6,373 nt of DNA from Syntrophaceae bacterium (GTDB taxonomy: Bacteria > Desulfobacterota > DTXE01). The stretch spans positions 1 to 6,373 of the forward strand of contig DTXE01000225.1 in the NCBI GenBank assembly GCA_012962595.1, in the 5' to 3' direction. This document shows, one piece after another, positions 6,010-6,373 of the stretch (within the stretch, counting starts at the first letter, position 1; every line of letters starts with the position of its first letter). The position numbers and the translations under genes were made by a program. The notes beneath the pieces were generated by a model. It was not told where the DNA came from. It worked only from the letters and a program-made list of their open reading frames with translations, and ran no database searches.

Positions 6010-6249
6010 ATGCCTACTATTAGGAAGGGTGACCTTCGTTTTACAACTATAAAAATGAATTTTGAAGGTCTGCCCCTGCCAGATTTCCCTTTGGAAAGTG
6101 GAGTTGATCTCCGATATATGCAGGAAATTCTGGGTCACAAAAGCAGTAAAACAACCGAGATTTATACCTATGTCTCGACTAAAAACCTTTCAAGTGTCAT
6201 AAATCCTCTGGATAATATCTTAGATAAAAAGAGAGATGATAGGTCATGA
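6010..6249 (+). pseudogene. Tyrosine recombinase/integrase C-terminal fragment
   Basis: From about residue 28 this 79-codon frame is the end of a tyrosine recombinase catalytic domain: [19 protein letters not shown], then [20 protein letters not shown] and a short tail. The LGH histidine (His43) and the nucleophile Tyr52 are present. The preceding box, normally LRHSFATHLLESG with catalytic Arg and His, reads [11 protein letters not shown], so the essential Arg-His pair is lost and about three residues are missing. The N-terminal arm-binding and core-binding domains (usually more than 200 residues) are absent. Residues 1-27 match nothing I recognise, and the ATG at 6010 may be fortuitous. It belonged to an XerC/D- or IntI-like phage/transposon integrase and is now inactive. 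It lies 59 bp after the PIN partner, suggesting that both came in, or decayed, as part of one mobile region. Confidence 0.82.
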
Positions 6250-6288
6250 GAGTGCAACCTCATCCATAGAGGGTAAAATAGGGACACA

Positions 6289-6373
6289 GAGCTTGTCTAA
6301 AAACTAATTTCATGTTTTGGGCTAAGGGCTATTTTTATAAAAATTGTCAGGCTTACAGCCTTAGTTTTCACCC
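6289..6373. repeat. AT-rich inverted repeats at window edge, possible IS end
   Basis: After the integrase relic, gagcttgtctaaaaactaa (6289-6307) looks like an insertion-sequence terminus. Inside it, aaaactaa (6300-6307) is inverted as ttagtttt (6361-6368), ctaagggct (6322-6330) is nearly inverted as agccttag (6357-6364), and atttttataaaaat (6331-6344) is a perfect 14-bp palindrome. A small aggct/agcct hairpin (6349-6361) is followed by a T-rich stretch. No coding frame is visible. It could be an IS end truncated by the window, or a terminator cluster. Confidence 0.3.

Overview
The window looks like chromosomal DNA from a diderm (Gram-negative-type) bacterium of moderate GC (about 40-45% by eye), probably an uncultured anaerobe. 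It encodes a probable outer-membrane beta-barrel and exported proteins, and uses Shine-Dalgarno sites and sigma-70-like promoters. I cannot name a lineage from the sequence alone.

Layout from left to right. (1) Positions 2-982 (+) encode an extended short-chain dehydrogenase/epimerase. (2) Positions 983-1342 are a gene-free stretch between convergent genes. It holds a compound inverted repeat (7-mers and 9-mers that switch strand in the middle) and an apparently orphan promoter over an 18-bp perfect palindrome. (3) Positions 1343-2497 (-) are a two-gene exported-protein operon: a small outer-membrane beta-barrel followed by a small exported beta-sandwich-like protein whose best start overlaps the barrel stop codon as ATGA. 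That second gene is split by a +1 frame discontinuity just after its signal peptide. (4) Positions 2629-2985 (+) are an unrecognised one-helix membrane ORF. (5) Positions 3096-4274 (+) are an intact MFS transporter. (6) Positions 4376-5224 (+) are an alpha/beta hydrolase, starting later than the longest ORF because of a strong Shine-Dalgarno. (7) Positions 5225-6373 are a decaying accessory zone: a strong extended -10 promoter with a short leader, a PIN-domain toxin relic with an internal deletion and frameshift, an intact small partner gene that overlaps the relic, the catalytic C-terminus of a tyrosine recombinase without its N-terminal part, and AT-rich inverted repeats at the window edge that may be the end of an insertion sequence.

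The housekeeping-type genes (epimerase, transporter, hydrolase) are intact. The frame breaks cluster in the small accessory genes, which argues for real gene decay rather than uniform sequencing error. No complete new system is evident. The points most worth checking are the compound inverted repeat with its antisense-facing promoter, the toxin relic with a surviving partner, and the hidden N-terminus of the exported protein.
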